Shown here: positions 46,801 through 58,689 of the stretch, one piece after another
How positions within the stretch are numbered: position 1 is the first letter of the stretch
How the letters are laid out: each line of letters starts with the position of its first letter
Assembly: GCA_022478985.1 (NCBI GenBank)
Contig: JAKSZP010014446.1
Coordinates: 1-64,000, forward strand
Reading direction: 5' to 3'
From: Massospora cicadina
Lineage: Eukaryota > Entomophthoromycota > Entomophthoromycetes > Entomophthorales > Entomophthoraceae
Length of the DNA stretch: 64,000 nt
Program-made: the position numbers and the translations under genes
Notes under the pieces: generated by a model
Told to the model about the DNA's origin: nothing
The model's database searches: none
What the model saw: the letters and a program-made list of their open reading frames with translations, nothing else

Positions 46801-47807
46801 ACGTACCTGTGCATATCACGCAGTTTTGATACAATTGCAACATGGGTGTTCAAGGTTTTTATTGGAGGGCCACATTAGCTTTTATCAAGGGGAATGTCAA
46901 TTAACTCATCAGGATTCCAAACTGGGCCTGTTTTACAAGATGTGCGGCTAAAGTTTTTATATAACTTTCTGTCCTTCTTTACTCAAATTTAGTGTGCTAA
47001 CCTTGAGTTACTGAGAGCACTGGACAAAAGTTTATTTGTTCCTGCTTCTGAGGTGGGATAGATAATTGTTTGACAAAAAAGAGTATCCTATCTTTATTGT
47101 TGACTTTCTTTTCCCTGGTTGTCTTTGTTCATATGCAAATCAATATAGTTTATGCTTGAACGTTTTTTGGGACATGTGCAGTATAGTGTCCCTTGGACTG
47201 GCAAATTCAGCAAGTTCTTCAAGAAATGTTTTGCCAAAGAACCAAATTTTTCACATAGGGTATAACTAGTTCATATTGGATTCTTAACGTTACCTTGTTG
47301 GGGTTGACGTGACATTTACATGTCTCTACATTTAATGAACTAAAGGTAGCCTATCACCGCTTGAGGTATTTAATCATCATAGAACAATCTAAGACTTTAG
47401 TCAAAGCAGGCAGCAGTGAACATTGGAGCTCAGGGTAATCCTTAGTAAATTTTGCAAGCCAATCTTCACGTTGAATTCATTCTTCGCTTTGGCTCCCAAT
47501 GGTTCTCATACCTTGTCATGGAACCGGTCAATAAACTCAGTGATAGTCTTTTTTTTAAAAATTTAATTTTCATGAACTCAACCTTAAAAGCCTTTTTGGT
47601 GACTGCAAAATTCGCGTAGCACATCTTTCTCAATGTCAGCATAGCTACAATTGTCCTTAAGTAGGTAATGCATGATCAAATTCTGACTTTGATCATCTAG
47701 ACAATTGATCATATTTATAGCCTTAAATAGGACCATTAGCCCCATGCATTGTCATTCTAAACATCTTTAAAAATATGCACAAACCCATGACAGTAAAACT
47801 TAGGCAG
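46801..47807 (-). pseudogene. gag: gag C-terminal part of element H (minus strand)
   Basis: On the minus strand LPKFYCHGFVHIFKDV starts next to D and continues into capsid-like sequence to about 47300; further on LCEKFGSLAKHFLKNL (near 47210-47260) resembles a degraded CCHC knuckle. The N-terminal half is on the other side of D (55326-56750). Confidence 0.6.
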
Positions 47808-48425
47808 TGTTGCAAATCTATATGACTGGATGACAAGCCACCATTATGACCAAGCAAATCATTGGAGGAATTCTGCCGAAGGTTCAAAGGACAGAATCCG
47901 CCGAGGATGTTTCAGAGCTATAAGTAATTGATCGCCTTAAGTTAAGGTGATAATGGGCTATAACGGGTCGTATCAGATTGCCTTCAAAATAGGGCGATAA
48001 GGTGATGTCAACATTTGACAAAAGATAAATTGGATCGCTCAAATCAGGGTGATAAATAATTGAAGAACAACAAGCTGAAACCAATGAGAATACAGTGATA
48101 CGAATAAACTAAGTGAAAGGGTCAAAACCAACTGAGGTCACTGGGATATCAGTGAAACAAGGGGACTGGAAGAGGGGTTTTTTGGTAATAGAGAAGAAGA
48201 AAGAAGGAAGAAATAAGGAGCAGACTAGAATAAGATCCACCGATTTATTATATTCAAAATAAAGAGGTGTATTGGGAAAAAGTTGCCCATTTTATTAAAA
48301 TTTATAATTTTCAAGTAGTCTGAGGAACCAGCAATTGTCATATGATCCGTTCCAATTGTTTAATGGCTGTAACCCTGTGCGAAAAACCCTTCAGTGGGTA
48401 TATATGAAATCGCTGAGATTCAACA
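47808..48425 (+). repeat. 5' LTR of element D (618 bp)
   Basis: TGTTG...CAACA ends form a 5-bp inverted repeat. Near-identical to 54714-55320. Confidence 0.95.
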
Positions 48426-48426
48426 G

Positions 48427-48444
48427 TGGTGCTCACTACAGGGG
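48427..48444 (+). promoter_or_regulatory. Primer-binding site of element D
   Basis: TGGTGCTCACTACAGGGG, identical to the site of element A, one base after the LTR. Confidence 0.85.
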
Positions 48445-48499
48445 CCCTTTAACCAATAACAATACAAAGCAAACTCAGTCGCCAGCTGTGTCGCATCCC

Positions 48500-49440
48500 A
48501 GTTGCTGTGATAAGGAATCTGCATGACATGATGGGCCTGTTGCATATGAGGAGCTGAGACTTACTTTAGATAATGTGCTCAAAAGGCAAGATGAGTTGCT
48601 TCAGAAGGTTTACAGTGATAAGTTGCCGCCATTTGATTGCAAAGGAAAAATTCATGGGTTCTTTCAAAAATTTGACTTTGCAACTGAAGGAACTTCAGAT
48701 CAGCGGAGGGCAAAATTATTGCTCTCCTCCTTGGATGTTGGGAGTGCTGATAAAGTCGTTTGTTACCTCTCAGCTAGTTCTTTTCATACCAAGAAGTTAA
48801 GGAGATGGTGCTGCAGTTGTTTGGCGGAACTGCAAAGATTTCACAGTGGAAAGCCAAGTTCTTAACCATCAGGTTTCAGTGAAATGAGGCCCTCACCGCA
48901 TTTTCTGAGCAATTTATGACAGAAGCACATGTGCTTAATGGGGAAGGGATTTTATCTGAAGTTGATGAGTTATTGCAATGGCCTTGGCGGTGAAGCCATA
49001 CCTTAACTTTACAATGACATTGCCCCGTTGTTGGATGACATCATACCTCTTCTTAAACTTGTTCAGTTTGTATTTCGCTTAGCTGTAACTTTCCCTCCAC
49101 CCAATACTGAACAAATCTGCACTGTCGCTGTTGTCAAACCTAATCATGTGAGGGGTGTCAACCAGTAAGTGCGGGTTCCATCAGGTTACTCACCACAATT
49201 CAACAGTTATTCCTTAACTACCAATTGACATCTGACCAACTACCACTTTGGTCCTAAATATGCTGATTGGTGGTGGTCATTCTACCAATGGGGGTCTGGT
49301 TACACTGATTCTTTCAGAACCACTTACCAGATGGCTCAACTTATATTAATCAAAGCTGTAGGTCCTATGGAGTAAGTTGTTTTAATTGCGGTTGCACTGG
49401 GCACATGGGACAATGGTGCCCCAATTGATGTATCTTTCTT
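48500..49440 (+). pseudogene. gag: gag of element D (capsid and CCHC zinc knuckle)
   Basis: Frame 48575-48865 gives the capsid start (LPPFDCKGKIHGFFQKFDF). The zinc knuckle CFNCGCTGHMGQWC at 49378-49419 is a complete CX2CX4HX4C. Between them one or two frameshifts and stops; a TGA follows the knuckle (PN then stop). Confidence 0.8.
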
Positions 49441-49615
49441 ATAAAACAGGATCAAGACAATCAGGGAAAAGTCAGAGCGGAGTAGAGATGGGACTCTCTA
49501 CTTCCACTATCTTGAATTCAAACGTCCCACCTGAATCTACTTTGTTATTCTTAACAGAAGCCTCTCAGTATGACGATACATTCCTCTACCAACAGCCGGT
49601 TGGGGGGGGGTAAAT

Positions 49616-50250
49616 GTGCTGACCCAAGCACAAGTCAAAGAAATGGCAGATAAAGAATCTCTGGAGCGACCGAAGCTTTATGCCTGTCAAATGTTTGACC
49701 AAAGTCCTTCAGACCAGTTAGAACCATTCGCAGATGCTTTGTCCCTGAGAGGAGTGGATGTCTCTATTCCAGTGGATGCTATTGTAACACAATACCCTAA
49801 AATCGGTGCAGGTATTGTGAGTTTCTGTGAGAACATGAATCACTGAACGTACACGCAGTTGATAGCCGGCATTCATATTACTCAGATTCACTTATTGTGA
49901 CATTGTGGTAGCTAAAACTTGGGTACGCGCTAAAATTGATACAGGAGATCCTGTTAATATTTTCTCCACTAAATTGGTGGCGAAGTTGTCCTTAAACCCT
50001 GACATAAACCACCAGATGGTGTATGAAACCGCTGAAGCTGAAACCACAGTCTCTGAGGGAGCATATAGCGCGCTTCCCTTGCAATTCAGATCTATTGTTT
50101 TTGTGGCTCCGGTGGTAGTATTACCAAATAGTAACTACAATCTGTTGATTGGGACTGCCTTTATGTGACACTATGGGGCTGTTGTTGACATGATGGAAGA
50201 GACTCTAGCCATTTTGGGACAGCGAATCCCAATTTATTTCACCTCTAGCG
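49616..50250 (+). pseudogene. Protease of element D
   Basis: Frame 49905-50168: AKIDTGDPVNIFSTKLVAKL with intact DTG, then YSALPLQFRSIVFVAPVVVL and NYNLLIGTAFM, the complete retropepsin core. The preceding frame 49616-49846 (acidic, DQSPSDQLEPFADALSL) is the gag-pro linker. A TGA ends the frame at 50168. Confidence 0.85.
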
Positions 50251-50329
50251 GAGTGCTGTAGGGCTCAGGGCATATGGGACAGATCAACCTTGCCTACAGC
50301 GATGGGGTGATTCCAGTGCACTATCATTG

Positions 50330-51500
50330 ATTAAAAGGGAAAACTTGGGCCCTCCCTCATCAGATATACGAATATCAAGGGCTACCGCTTAGAGCAGCTG
50401 GAGCTATAACCATTCCCTCAGGATATCAAGAGATAGTAGACACTGAATTAGAGGTGGAAGTGCCATCTGGGATCTATGGGGAGATCATTGGCCCTTATCA
50501 GCAATCTCAGCCTGATCCCCACGTGGCTCCAGGCATCATACTTCCAGGACATAGGGAAATCAAGGTTATGATAGCAAATCTTAAGAACCAACCAATTTAA
50601 ATCCGCCGGCATCAGATTATAGCGTATTTACATCTTCCTCTGGTTAAGGAGATCAACCAGGTGCATGAGTTTGGTTCTCTGGATGAATTTGGTCTGCCCA
50701 TTGAACTGCATCTTGATGCAATGGTGGTTGTACCGCGGGAGAATTTAATGGGGTTATCAGAAGACCAGAAGGAGCGGGTGGAAGCTTTATTTCAAAAATA
50801 TAAAGAAATTTTTGCAGTTGACAATCATGATTTGGGGCGCGCTTGGGGGTTGTTCATCAGCTGGACACTGGGGATTATTCTCCCATCAGGTATCGACTAA
50901 TCCGCCAATCACAGGCAGCTGAAGAAGTCATCACTAAGGAAAATGAAAAGCTGCTAGAGAAGGGAATGCTCAAACCATCTAAGAGTTCAATGGCTTCGCC
51001 TGTCCTAATTGTTAAAAAGAATGATGGCGCTAAACGTCTAGTAATCGACTACTGGAAGCTCAATTGTATCACCAGAAAAGATTCATACCCTCTACCACGG
51101 ATTGATGATGCACTAGATCGGTTAGGTGGAGCCCACTACTTCTTGGCAATGGATTTGATATCTGGGTATTGGCAAATTGAGTTTCCCATGAAAGAACAAA
51201 AAAATGCGCTATAATCACATCAAAAGGTCTTTTTCAACCAACTCGCATGCTGCAAGGGATATGTAATGCCCCAGATATGTTTCAACGGGCAATGGACACC
51301 ATAACAGGTGATCTGAAGCTGCTGTGAATTCTTGTTTATCTCGATGATATTAATGTCTAATCTCTCACATTCACTGAGCACCTTATCCATTTGGAAGAGG
51401 TATTTCGCCAACTGTCTGAGGCCAATATTAAAATCAAGCCCCAGAAATGCCACTTCTTCAAGGATCAGCTGAAGTAAATTGGGTTTGTGGTGGATATGAC
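50330..51500 (+). pseudogene. pol linker and reverse transcriptase of element D
   Basis: Frame 50661-50900 is the linker before RT. Frame 50843-51214 holds SPVLIVKKNDGAKRLVIDYW (usual YR became YW) and FLAMDLISGYWQIEFPMKEQ. After a stop, LQGICNAPDMFQRAMDTITG and LVYLDDINV (about 51331-51357) carry the catalytic YLDD. Two stops or shifts. Confidence 0.85.
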
Positions 51501-52130
51501 TGGGCTAAGACCTCAACCAGGCAAGGTAGAGGCTATCAAGAAGATGATTAAGCCAGTTAATAAGCGGGACATTCAGGTGTTTTTGGGGATGGTGGGTTAT
51601 TACAGATGATTCATACCCAATTTTAGTTGCAATGGAGGTCCGCTGTTTAAGCTACTAAAGAAAGACACCATGTTAAATGGATGGAACGACGTCAATGTGC
51701 CTTTGATACACTTCAAATGGCGTTAATTAATGTGCCCATGTTGTGCTACCCTAATTTTGATGAGGAATTAATAGTGCAAATGGATGCATCACTTTCCGCT
51801 GTTGGGGCAGTCCTGTCTCAAAAGGACGATGAGGGAGAGGATCACCCCATGGCATACTGTAGTATAGCTTGAATTGCCATAAATGGAATTACACCATAAC
51901 TGAGTGAGAGTGCTTAGCGGTGATCTATATATATAAACAGTTTTGAGTCTACTTACATGGAGTGAAGTTTAAAATCATGACAGATCATGCATTGTTGCAC
52001 TGGTTGCAGAATCTAAGAGAGCCTGAGGGGCGACTGACCCAATGGGCCCTTAAGCTGCAAGCTTATGACTTTGAAATTTTTCACTGACTAGGAGCAAAAC
52101 ACCAGAACGCCGATTGCTTATGAAGATTGC
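51500..52130 (+). pseudogene. RNase H of element D
   Basis: Connection KVEAIKKMIKPVNKRDIQVF, then ELIVQMDASLSAVGAVLSQK with the first Asp, then TDHALLHWLQNLREPEGRLT (about 51980-52040) and HQNADCL. Several TGA/TAG codons at Trp or Arg positions. Confidence 0.85.
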
Positions 52131-52299
52131 CAACAATTGCGGTTATGGCAGATTTAAGTGACATAATGATTGACAAAATGCTCAGCATAAAGTACGATGA
52201 TGAACCGCCTCAAGTTATCAAGTTACTAGATGGACTCAGGACCAATACAAATCTAAAAAATGGGGATTTGTATACACATATAGGGGACATTACCATAAA

Positions 52300-53361
52300 T
52301 ATCCCAAGACCTTCCATATGCACAAATATTATTATGGGCCACACCGAGATGTTGGCCATGGTGGAGTCCAGAAAACTCTTGAATTGTTGAGGCCGCGGTA
52401 TTATTGGGAAAGCATGCAGTTTGACATGCTTGAGACCCTGTCTTGCTGCCACCATTGCCAGGTGGAGAAGCCGTTGTGCCAGAATACTTCATACCATTTA
52501 GTAAAACCTCGCTTTGCTTGGCATACAGTCTCTATTGATGTCGTGGGACCTCTGCTGACCGGAGCTAATCAGTCTAAAGATATCCTGGTGGCAATTGACC
52601 ACTTGACCAGGTTGGTTGAGGCGCGAGCCATTTGGGATCTGGGGGCAGTTACTGTGGCTAAGTTCAAGATGGAATGCATCATACAGCACCATGGCTGCCC
52701 ACAGTTTATCTTTACTGATAATGGAACCAACTTCACCTCTCACATTTTACCCAAGCTCAACAAATTGATGGCCATCCGCGGGGTCCTAAACACCCCGTAT
52801 CACCCTGAGATCAACGGAATGGGTGAACAGGTTATTGGTACTATGGTGAATATACTACAGAAGTTGGTTACAGATAAACCTTCTGAATGGAATAACCTTC
52901 TTTTTATCGCGGTGTTTGCCTACAATATTAGCTACAATTCTTCCATGGGAAAAATCCCCTTCCAATTGCTTTATGGATGGCACCCCGCTCTGACAGCACT
53001 GCTATATGCCTGTGTAGAGACTTCGGCGAAATGGATCTGCAATGCTATTTAACCACCCTTACAAATACGCTGATTAAGTTACAAACCAAAGCGTACTCAT
53101 TCAGCTTAGCCAAAAAAATCAAAAATCAGGCTGCCAATCAGGTATGACGAAGTGGTCTAGCACAGCTCAAAGATGGAGATATGGTGCTATTTCTATGATC
53201 AGCATGGGTTTGGGCGGAAGCACAAGCTTGCAAATATTTGGGTTGGGCTGTTTGAGATAATGGAAAAAATGGGAGTTGATGCTTATACTATCAAGGATCC
53301 TGCGAGCGGTCAGATTATAAATTGGGTGCACGCAAAATTCCTTCAGTCATATAAGCAGTAA
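52300..53361 (+). pseudogene. Integrase of element D (D,D,E intact)
   Basis: Frame 52318-53052 of 244 codons: zinc region HRDVGHGGVQKTLELL and CCHHCQ, then VSIDVVGPLLTG (first Asp), FIFTDNGTNFTSHIL (second Asp) and EINGMGEQVIGTM (Glu). After one break, frame 53173-53361 completes the C-terminal part and ends at 53361 (TAA). No chromodomain is seen. Confidence 0.85.
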
Positions 53362-53439
53362 TATAGCCTCTCTAAAAATGGAAAAAATATGTAACTGCAG
53401 ATGATGATAAATTAATTGTAGAAAATATCATATATGAGT

Positions 53440-54640
53440 TTTATTATGTTTATTTGGGGTTGTCTCTTGAGGTATTCTGCTTTGCTGCCTTCATCTTCCT
53501 GTCTTTTTTCAGATTATTGCGGTGTTCATTTTGTTTTAAACGATACGACCTTTGTTTCTTCTTCCTCTGCTTCAAGAGTGCCGTGGTTTATATGGGCTCA
53601 TCTGGGGTTGGGGGTGGAGGCAAAGGCTGCCAAGGTGAGAATGAGGGGGCCAACATCCGCTCCAGGGCCACTGCACTCATCTGAGGAGGGGAGGCCAGTG
53701 CAACAGGACTGGAAGAGGAAGATGAAATGAGGTTCCATGGTAGCAGGCGAGGTGGTAAGAGCTCTGTTGGTTAATTGAGTCAAAACCAATCTTGCCCCAC
53801 TAGGAGCAAAGCTTGTAACCACATGCGTTGATGTTCTGGGAAATCAACAAGTACGCCAACAGAGGGGATTGGAGTCATAAGGGCTGGCGAGTAAGCAGGT
53901 GAGTTCTGGCTCAAGGGAAAAAGGCTGTGCCCAGCGCCAGGCAATCTACAAGTAAGTCCTCCATTCTCAGATACACTATTAGAAAAGGAGCGGTTGTGGT
54001 GAATGCTGCTTGCCAGGCCCACTCAAGGGCTGTCCGGTGCTGCTCTATTCCTGAACCTTAATCGGTTGCAGGATGCAAAATTAAGTCACCTAAGAGCGCT
54101 ATGATGGGAAGGTACTGTGATGGATTGTTGGCACTGAGGGCGGTGTATGCTGCGGTGACCCCAGAGCAAATGTGAGCTAACCAGTTGCTGTAGAAGTTTA
54201 CCCCCAGGGACCAGAAGTGGGTAGGAGCGCGGGGAAATGACCCTGACCAGCTGGCTATCACCCACTGCACAAAGCACAGCATCTGCTGAAATAAAGAGCC
54301 ACGGGATATGGCTCATCAAGAGATGGAAGCACTAGGCGACTAAAGCCACTCGCCAGGAGCTGGGCCTCTTTGTTATATGAAGGCCCTCGGGTCTGCTCCC
54401 CTCCCCAGTGTAACTGGGCCACTATGTCCCCAAAGGGGGCGCGCCAGGAAGCCAAATGGCTGACAAATTCAGGAAGAATCTCTTCCTGGGTTAGCACGGT
54501 TGTGAGGTCCATGTAAGCCTCATCCTCATCAGCAGGGGGAAAAGGAAACCAGGGAAGAGGGATGTTGCCTGGGTCAGGTAACTCCACACCAAGCCACAGA
54601 TGGTAGAAGAAAGTGAACTCACAGGCTCACAGCTGTTGGC
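53440..54640 (-). pseudogene. Antisense accessory ORF region of element D
   Basis: Between integrase and the 3' LTR the minus strand has long open pieces: 54587-54258 (with preceding in-frame CEFTFFYHLWLG), 54282-54058 and 54022-53780. They look like one protein broken by few changes: an N-terminal Pro/acidic part (LPWFPFPPADEDEAYMDL), a middle rich in Trp, Leu and Ala (FVQWVIASWSGSFPRAPTHF), a Pro-rich stretch near 53640, and a basic end (LLKQRKKQRSYRLKQNEH, about 53580-53530) resembling a nuclear-localisation or nucleic-acid-binding tail. A TTTATTTCAG acceptor-like site lies where two frames meet (near 54290). No known family recognised. The region is more GC-rich than gag-pol around it. 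Antisense genes at this position are known in some plant Ty3 elements; whether this is related is unknown. Confidence 0.5.
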
Positions 54641-54700
54641 GTGTGATGGTTCATATGGAATTGAAGGAAAAAGAGATGTACAGCTTATTGTCCAGTCAAA

Positions 54701-54710
54701 GGGGTGGGGG
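54701..54710 (+). promoter_or_regulatory. Polypurine tract of element D
   Basis: GGGGTGGGGG followed by TAA and the LTR start TGTTG; plus-strand primer for reverse transcription. Confidence 0.7.
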
Positions 54711-54713
54711 TAA

Positions 54714-55320
54714 TGTTGCAAATCTATATGACTGGATGACAAGCCATCATTATGACCAAGAAAATCATTGGAGGAATTCTGCCGAAGGTTCAATGGACAG
54801 AATCCGCCGAGGATGTTTCAGAGCTATAAGTAATTGATTTTCTTAGGATGAGGCGATAATGGGTTATAACGGGTCATATCAGATTGCCTTCAAAATAGGG
54901 CGATAAGGTAATGTCAACATTTGACAAAAGATAAATTGGATTGCTCAAATCAGGGTGATAAAGAATTGAAGAATAACAAGCCAAAACCAATGAGAATACG
55001 TTGAAACAAATAAACTAAGTGAAAGGGTCAAAACCAACTGAGGTCACTGGGATATCAGTGAAACAAGGGGACCGGAAGAGGAGGTTTTTTGGTAGTAGAG
55101 AAGAAAGAAGGAGCAGACTAGAATAAGATCCACCAAATTCTTATATTCAAAATAAAGAGGTGTATTAAGGAAAAATTGCTCCCGTTTTATTATAAATTAA
55201 TAATTTACAAGTGGTATGAGGAACTGGCAATTGTCATATCATCTGCTCCAATTGTTTAATGGTCATAACCCTGTGCGAAAACCCTTCAGCGGGTATATAT
55301 GGAATCGCCAAGATTCAACT
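54714..55320 (+). repeat. 3' LTR of element D (607 bp)
   Basis: Pair of 47808-48425; the last base is T instead of A. Followed by the target copy GGAAG. Confidence 0.95.
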
Positions 55321-55325
55321 GGAAG

Positions 55326-56750
55326 GTTGATGAGTTTAAATTGCTGAAATGACTAGAATGGCATGCTGGAGGTGGCAGTTCTGAACGCGGCCTGAGAAGA
55401 ACCAAGTGAGGTCCTGGGTTGCTGAATTTTTCATCACAGTTTTGCAGTTGAGTAGAGGGACCCAAAGAAGGGGTAACGTCAATAGGGCAGCTGACATTGA
55501 ACGTTGGGGCTGAGCAATTTCAGCCTAACAGATTCCACTTCAAAGGGTGCTTCCTCAACTTTTCTATTTTTTTTTCTTGGGAGTGTACTCAGATTTTTCA
55601 TTAGGACTTTCCATCATTCAGGTCAGTCTCATTGCGCTGCAACCAATTCAACTTTTTCCCTTGATCCTGTTCTGTAAGTTCTAGTAAATTCTTTAGTGTT
55701 AATGTCATATGGTAGCCTGCAAATCAAAGTTCAGAGTTCTTCATTATTAGTTTTTTGATACTTGTTGGCATCCTGTAACTCTCAGGTGATATATTAAAGG
55801 TTATTGTTGGCCTGTAAACCATCCCCTAAATTGTTAACCATGTAGATGCTTGTGCTCTTCAAAGCAACAATGCCTTGACCCATGACCACCTGCTGGTTCC
55901 AAATGAGTCTTAGGACTTCCTGGAGGGTGTTGGTCACTTCAGCTGTACTGTCAATGTGGTAACCGGCAAATTTCATCTCCTGTTGCATATACTTCCTGAA
56001 AGCCTCAACCAATTAAGCTCACTGAACTTTGGTTCTTGTGACATTTTATGCATTTCTAGCCTCATTTTGCAACGGATTTACTTTGTGTATCCACAGCCAG
56101 TAATGCCTCTTTCATTCATAGCTTAACAACTAATCTCAATTACATTCTGTTCAATGGCCAATAAGTTTGTCCAGTTGTTGAGAGATCTGATGGCTTAATT
56201 TTTGTCTTGTGTTACTGCCTGTTGTAGCTCCTTGGAAACTATTTTTTAGCTGATCATGTAAGGAGCGCATTTAATCCACATTTTTTTGTTTCATTATTAA
56301 ACTTACAGATTAAAGGATGATGATGGACAATAGTTATATGAGAATTGCGCATTGTGGGCTACAAATATCCCATAATATTTTTGACATTGATGTTTGATAC
56401 TGCTCAGAAAGGACAATAAATGACTTCAAATCATTCCATAAAATTTCACATAGTCTTGCCTTAGTTGGTGTTTGTTGTGTCAGTGATAAAAAATGGGACA
56501 TAAGTTTAAAAACATGACTGAAAAGCTGGAACCCTCATAGAAACATCCAGCTAATCTTCTGGATCTGCTCTGGGGTAAGACTATATGAGTCATATCCTTC
56601 AAAATGAGGAGAAAAGCTCCATCCTATTTTGCTACAAGCCAGATGAGAAGGACTAAATGGGTTGACGTAAAACATAAGAGCTTTATCATTTCAGTTATCT
56701 TCCTATCCAGCATAAGGCTCCATGTTGTTAATAAATTGTGAATTGGACAG
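55326..56750 (-). pseudogene. gag: gag N-terminal part of element H (minus strand)
   Basis: Minus-strand frame 56012-55794 is open and helical (MVEAFRKYMQQEMKFAGYHI). At the inner end the frame reads KLIN up to the junction with D and continues on the other side of D as LPKF; removing D and one target copy gives KLINLPKFYC without a break, matching the INLPKF block of F. Confidence 0.65.
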
Positions 56751-56753
56751 GGG

Positions 56754-56770
56754 CTCCTGTAGTAAGAACC
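56754..56770 (-). promoter_or_regulatory. Degraded primer-binding site of element H
   Basis: Plus strand TCCTGTAGTAAGAACCT is the reverse complement of the shared site with five mismatches (CCCTGTAGTGAGCACCA expected). It is at the right place upstream of the H gag. Confidence 0.5.
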
Positions 56771-58670
56771 TCAATGAATTGTGCAAGACAAGCACGCTAC
56801 TTGCACGGGTTTAGATTCTTCCTAGAACTCATATGATCTAACCTGATTGCACAACATCTTTTCCATACCAAGTTTAATTCTACAGAATAATATACAGAGA
56901 GCTATACAACACTCAATATTCCTTTTTTAGCACTAAGTGGTTCCAAAATACTCATTATTCCTCTGATTCTCGGGATAGGAAATCTCTACTTAAATAAAGG
57001 CTTTTCAACTAATTAAGATAACTATAGGCAAACAATGATATTTTATTTGTATTTTTAGGAAATTTTAAGGGACTCTCTATCCATGAAACAGTGATGTACC
57101 CAGGCTAGGATCAAGCTGACAGGGAGAACAATGAGCACAATGAGTACAATGAGTATAATAGCATAATTGTACACATTTACATTAAAAAGCTTATTAGAGG
57201 CTAGGGGTCACCATGTGCCAATTCTGAAATGTTTTGGAGGCCCAAGAGGTAGGATTAATCGCTAATGTATTCTATTTTGTGGACCAATCACGTTTGTTCT
57301 TGTTCCAATCATCAATACTAGATTGTTGATTATTCAGAGTTGAGTCAACGACCTTGACAACAGGTGCCAACTTTAAAAGCTTACTTTTTGGCTCTATACC
57401 AAAATTATAACAAGTTTCAAATGTGATACTTGTAATAAGTCTATTGTTGGTAGATTACTTAATGATCCCTCAGCTCCAACTATGTTACCTCTACCTTATT
57501 ACCTAAATTTTAAGAGTATTGATTGAAAAAGTTATAGTGGCCTTGTTGGGATTTTTACAAATGCTACCAAGCTTCATTGATTATGTTTAATCTGCTTGTC
57601 CATTAGGGGATTCATCCCGCTAGTGGATGTGAGAGTTATCAATCCCATATATGATAACTATTTTTTGGAAGATTATTATCAGTAATTATTTAAAAACCCT
57701 CCAGATTATGATCCACCATATTGATGAGTGTTTTGTTGGGGATAATCTTCAACAATAAACAAGTAATTAGGGTGTGAATTTCATTTTTATTAGCTTAATT
57801 GACTTTTAAGAGTTAATTGGGTTAGTTACCAATTAACTAAATGGTTTATGAGTCGCTGGCAATTAATGCCACCTGTGATAGGCATCTTTTGAGTCAACCT
57901 TTTCTGTGCCGCAATCTTCTGTTTATGGGTAAGAGTCTAATTACCTAAATTGGGTGTTATTAAATAAGGGTAACTTAATGGGTGTTGAGTAAACATGTTG
58001 GGACACATTCTTTGTTTCAACTCAGAATAGTTCATGATTGATAAGGGAAGAACCTGATTAATTTGATGAGGAAGATCATCATTTTGCGCAACACTGGATA
58101 ATTAATTCATCAGCTACAGCTGTCATTCTTAATTGGGGCATTAAAAAAAGAGTGGTGCGCCGACTTTCCTTTTAATTTTCCCTCAATTTTTTTAATAAGT
58201 CAGATAGAATAAAAAAGGGTCGAATACTTTATGATTAGAATGTTTTTGCTCTTGCAAATAGAGTTGTTGAAGGACAAGAAGATCATCTGCCTATATTATT
58301 GCTATTCCTCAGACTCTGCATGAAGAGAGGGAAGAAGAACCTCTGAGCCTAATCCTAGGTAATTTCTTTTAGCTGAACTAGGTAATAAATCCTTACAATT
58401 CTAGATGAATTTAAGATTAGTGTAAGAACCAGGTTGGCATTGGACCTAATTATCATCTTGGGTGAAATAAGCTCAACTAGTGCAGTAATCTTCATAATGC
58501 TACTGCTATTATAATTTATTGTAATCAACAAGTCAAACAACGCACATACAAGGAACCTGTGAAGGTGAACAAGGGAGCCAAACCTATTATGACTTAGAAA
58601 GAGGAAACAAATCCTGAAGATTTATCAATTAGTGCTCAAATGAGCCACTACCAGCTCCAAGTTTTTTAGT
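56771..58670. other. Probable LTR sequence of H (left) and G (right), boundaries unresolved
   Basis: No gene. By position the first part should be the 5' LTR of H (minus strand) and the last part the 5' LTR of G (plus strand, ending next to the primer site at 58671). No partner LTR is complete in the window, so the ends cannot be drawn. Confidence 0.4.
57128..57154. repeat. Three tandem copies of a 9-bp unit
   Basis: ACAATGAGC, ACAATGAGT, ACAATGAGT. Short microsatellite-like array within presumed LTR sequence. Confidence 0.7.
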
Positions 58671-58688
58671 TGGGGCTCACTACAGGGA
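58671..58688 (+). promoter_or_regulatory. Primer-binding site of element G
   Basis: TGGGGCTCACTACAGGGA, differing from the site of A and D at two positions. Confidence 0.75.
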
Positions 58689-58689
58689 G

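Larger units (their letters stand above)
47808..55320 (+). mobile_element. Ty3/gypsy LTR retrotransposon D, best preserved copy
   Basis: LTRs 47808-48425 and 54714-55320 differ by only several per cent by eye. Primer site 48427-48444, gag with zinc knuckle, protease, RT, RNase H, integrase, then a 1.35-kb extra block with antisense coding character, then purine tract GGGGTGGGGG and the 3' LTR. The flanks GGCAG (47803-47807) and GGAAG (55321-55325) are a one-mismatch 5-bp target duplication. Catalytic motifs of protease, RT and integrase are intact, but stops remain in gag and pol, so it is probably inactive or needs a related helper. Confidence 0.9.

Noticed and set aside
53434..53730. 98-codon plus-strand frame in the extra block of D
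   Set aside because: It has no start context or family, and the minus strand offers longer and more protein-like frames. Kept as the alternative in the D finding.
57030..57080. Start of the 5' LTR of G by similarity to 63929-64000
   Set aside because: Only short words (AAGGGACT) are shared; not enough to draw a boundary.
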